The notes under the pieces: generated by a model
The model's input: only the letters and a program-made list of their open reading frames with translations
Told to the model about the DNA's origin: nothing
Databases searched by the model: none
Part shown: one piece after another, positions 62,025 to 64,000 of the stretch
Layout of the letters: the number at the start of each line of letters is the position of its first letter
Numbering within the stretch: the stretch's first letter is position 1
NCBI RefSeq assembly: GCF_025947345.1
Contig: NZ_CP110011.1
Coordinates: 1,798,001-1,862,000 of the forward strand
DNA length: 64,000 bases
DNA from: Flavobacterium sp. N502536
GTDB lineage: Bacteria; Bacteroidota; Bacteroidia; Flavobacteriales; Flavobacteriaceae
Reading direction: 5' to 3'
Translations under genes and position numbers: made by a program

Positions 62025-62142
62025 TACTATAAGAATTGAACAAGAGTTGTTTAGAAATGGTTTACGAATTAGAAGTTTAAGTAGTTTATTTTTTTTTATA
62101 GTAGTTAATTGGGGAAACGCTGCAAATTTTGCAGCGTTTTTC
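62025..62142 (+). ncRNA. Candidate small RNA (promoter-to-terminator unit)
   Basis: An exact -7 motif TATATTTG (62017-62024) is followed 90 nt later by a palindromic terminator (62115-62141). Only a 7-codon frame (from 62057) lies between. This could be an sRNA of about 110 nt or a leader remnant. No -33 element was found. Confidence 0.25.
62115..62142. terminator. Palindromic terminator
   Basis: AAACGCTGCAAA and its exact inverse flank one T; the plus-strand side has a T tract (TTTTT). It could serve the candidate sRNA and, weakly, the minus-strand remnant that ends at 62155. Confidence 0.75.
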
Positions 62143-62154
62143 TTTATCATAATT

Positions 62155-62421
62155 TCAAGGGTTCAGGATTTGAACACAGGCTTTTTCGATTTCCTGGTCG
62201 CTGAAGGATTCCAATGCTTTTGCGAGCATTTTGCTGGTTTTTATACAGCTGATCATTTTGGTTCGCAGATCGAGATCGTCTCCAATTTCGGTTTTGAGAA
62301 TGTCCTCAAAAATTTCGGCTAAATAATCAGGTTGATCTCTAAACTAAAGCACCGATAAAAATTGAGCTACGGCCAGCATTCCTTGATTTTGATTTTGCGG
62401 ATTGTGATTTTCTTCTTGCAT
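62155..62421 (-). pseudogene. Small helical protein gene with in-frame amber stop
   Basis: An 89-codon frame starts MQEENHNPQNQNQGMLAV (ATG 62421) and is interrupted by TAG at codon 26 (62344-62346). After that it continues FRDQPDYLAEIFEDILKT through EKACVQILNP to a TGA at 62155. The frame after the TAG is fully open and protein-like, so a single base change (for example TCG to TAG) probably broke it. No family was recognised. A later in-frame ATG could allow a short C-terminal product. It may also be a sequencing error. Confidence 0.5.
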
Positions 62422-62489
62422 GGCGTTAATTTTTCAATGATATAATTTTAATTCCATCGAATTCGATGGAATTAAAAGGAATAAAACAA

Positions 62490-62517
62490 AAAAGCGCTGC
62501 AAATCCTGCAACGCTTT
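62490..62517 (-). terminator. Terminator of DyP peroxidase gene
   Basis: AAAAGCGCTGCA pairs with TGCAACGCTTTT with one mismatch; on the minus strand the stem runs into CTTTTTTGTTTT. It lies about 60 nt past the peroxidase stop and shares GCTGCAAAT with the terminator at 62115. Confidence 0.75.
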
Positions 62518-62579
62518 TCTATTTCAAAAAAAGAATAAATTCCTTCTTAACCATTTCAAAAAGAATTCTCGATGTTAAG

Positions 62580-64000
62580 CTACACCGGAATTTTCCCTTG
62601 CGAGATGAATTTCAAACCTGAAATTCCGGGTAAAAACAAATACAAACTGCCATCTGTACGTACAAAACGCGTTAGGTTCGGGGTTTCTACATAAGTTCCC
62701 TTTTTATTATAAGCAAAAATAGAATTGTCCGGACTAGTATCTGCGGCCTGTGGTCCAAAAATTGGATCAACACCACTGTAATTAGGCGATGCATCCGGAT
62801 TTCTAAAACCTCCCCGCTCCAACCAGGCTTTGGTAACAAAACGAAACTGAAAATCAAGAACAGCTCCAATAAACAATCCAACCAATCCTCGTTGTATGCC
62901 GGGTTTTTCGGCAGGATCATACACGGGACCGTAAGGCGATGCCCGCCTTAGAATTCGATGGGTTTCGGCATTATCATCATTGTCGGTTACGTTTATGTCA
63001 TCACGTGGGTTTGCTCTCCGTATGTGTGCTGCATAAGGACATTTTAAAGCCAGTTCATCACTGCTTTGATCGCCTTGCTGATTTGGACTTGCCTTTAAGT
63101 AATTAAAGTTGGTAAAGTTGAAGTTTTTGGTACTGGGTTCTCCCAGACTTTTATCTTCTTTATTGGGAGATACAACAAGAGGTGTACCGTCGCGCCAGCG
63201 TCCGCAAATCTTTGCAGCCATTAATTCGGGTGAAGTTTCACTGTTGGAATGAATGAAAGCATTAAACTTGGCTTCGTCCTGATACAACAATCTAAAAGCC
63301 GCAAAAGTGCCATTTACTAATAGGGTATGGGCATTATAATCCTTTGCTTTCTTACTTATTACAAAGCGATCCAAAGGTACCTTTGGCCTGTCATCGATGC
63401 TGCTTATACCCATTAATTTTAGCATTTTGGGCTTGTTCCACAAAATATCATCAATACGTGGCTGAGACAGACTATCGCGATATCCAAAATGTACATAATC
63501 TGAATTTCCGTCGACGGTTATGGGATCTGAATCCTGATAATATACCGGAACTACAGCTGGTCCTGATGGCGTTTTGGCTATCATACCTAACAAATCCGAA
63601 TAGTATTTTTCTCTGTTTTCAGGGGTTAAGGTAAAAAGCGTCAATTGAATATGAAGCTCACTGCCATCAGTACTTGGCGCTTCTTTTGCAATCCACCCTC
63701 CGTTTTTCCACCAGTTTGCAGGAGCACTCTCTCCGGTGTCACCCATTAGTCGGGCATCAGTTATTGCTCCTTTTTTAAAGGCTAGAAATACTTCGGCACT
63801 CGAATCATCCTTGACCGTTTTACTATTATCTTTACCTATCAGTTTTTCTAAACCGAAGTATGTAAAACCAATATTAAGACAATAGTCCGGTTTTTGCAGG
63901 TTTTCCCAGGGTTCTGCACTGGTGATCGACAAACCACCGGGAGCAGTTCCCGAAGCAAGATCTGCACAAAATTGTTTTGCTCCGTCGGGATCTTCTATGC
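62580..64000 (-). CDS. DyP-type haem peroxidase (5' partial)
   Basis: The frame is open to the window edge; the start lies beyond 64000, so about 473 residues are visible. Hallmarks of dye-decolourising peroxidases are present: FGYRDSLSQP (a GxxDGxxQP variant, with Ser where Gly is usual), GRWRDGTPL, and CPYAAHIRRANPRDD with the proximal haem His and the conserved Asn-Pro-Arg. DyP enzymes oxidise dyes and phenolics with H2O2. No clear Tat signal can be checked because the N-terminus is missing. A terminator follows. Confidence 0.85.
   Translation of the reverse strand, partial: IEDPDGAKQFCADLASGTAPGGLSITSAEPWENLQKPDYCLNIGFTYFGLEKLIGKDNSKTVKDDSSAEVFLAFKKGAITDARLMGDTGESAPANWWKNGGWIAKEAPSTDGSELHIQLTLFTLTPENREKYYSDLLGMIAKTPSGPAVVPVYYQDSDPITVDGNSDYVHFGYRDSLSQPRIDDILWNKPKMLKLMGISSIDDRPKVPLDRFVISKKAKDYNAHTLLVNGTFAAFRLLYQDEAKFNAFIHSNSETSPELMAAKICGRWRDGTPLVVSPNKEDKSLGEPSTKNFNFTNFNYLKASPNQQGDQSSDELALKCPYAAHIRRANPRDDINVTDNDDNAETHRILRRASPYGPVYDPAEKPGIQRGLVGLFIGAVLDFQFRFVTKAWLERGGFRNPDASPNYSGVDPIFGPQAADTSPDNSIFAYNKKGTYVETPNLTRFVRTDGSLYLFLPGISGLKFISQGKIPV

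Larger units (their letters stand above)
61659..62154. other. Intergenic region with possible small RNA
   Basis: Between the OsmC gene and the small broken gene there is no supported protein gene. The one long frame here (61942-62322, plus) overlaps the minus-strand remnant and shows no domain. Its main features are the promoter-like TATATTTG at 62017 and the terminator at 62115. Confidence 0.4.

Noticed and set aside
61942..62322. 126-codon plus-strand frame
   Set aside because: It runs through a terminator hairpin and overlaps the better-supported minus-strand remnant; no domain or start signal was seen.

Overview
The window is AT-rich DNA from a Bacteroidota bacterium, almost certainly a Flavobacterium close to F. 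johnsoniae. This rests on the Bacteroidota-type -7 promoter motif TAnnTTTG, a type IX secretion C-terminal domain, a FecI/FecR/TonB unit, a flexirubin-type pigment locus, and a tyrosine ammonia-lyase that looks nearly identical to the F. johnsoniae enzyme as I remember it. No rRNA, tRNA, CRISPR array or transposase gene was seen.

Layout. (1) 1-9925 is housekeeping: a sugar-nucleotidyltransferase cut by the window edge, a TPR protein, a DUF4292 lipoprotein, an EnvC-like LytM protein, rbfA, an ABC permease, a MATE exporter broken by a 1-nt frameshift, a small periplasmic amidase, a 74-aa orphan and a dus gene. (2) 10069-42160, all on the minus strand, is a flexirubin (dialkylresorcinol plus aryl polyene) cluster of about 33 genes. 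A tyrosine ammonia-lyase would supply 4-coumarate and a PaaK-like ligase would activate it. ACPs, ketosynthases, a chain-length-factor-like partner, FabG and hot-dog proteins would extend the polyene. DarA and DarB would make the resorcinol. BtrH-like and C45 Ntn proteins are candidates for joining the halves. An ABC exporter, an MMPL-acyltransferase fusion, LolA, lipoproteins and beta-barrels would place the pigment in the outer membrane. A halogenase-like flavoprotein (42262-43512) is transcribed divergently from the lyase. (3) 43867-47474 holds a small secreted protein and a large chitin-binding T9SS cargo. (4) 47889-54996 is a galactose locus: Na+/sugar symporter, galT, galK, galM, a divergent GntR/LacI-hybrid regulator and a Nudix-type regulator. 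(5) 55657-60654 is a FecI-FecR-TonB receptor-DUF4374 lipoprotein unit resembling the XusAB xenosiderophore system, with a perfect 23-bp palindrome abutting its promoter. (6) 60784-64000 holds a tandem repeat array, an OsmC protein, a small amber-interrupted gene and a DyP-type peroxidase cut by the window end.

Several families of dispersed palindromic intergenic repeats lie between operons. The clearest is a 103-bp element with 27-28-bp terminal inverted repeats, present once at 35820 and as a three-unit tandem array at 60784. The most interesting enzymology is in the pigment cluster: ketosynthase-like proteins without catalytic residues, hot-dog proteins that each carry only half of the expected dehydratase residues, and two different acyltransferase-type folds that could form the ester. 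All functions are read from sequence motifs; no database search was run.
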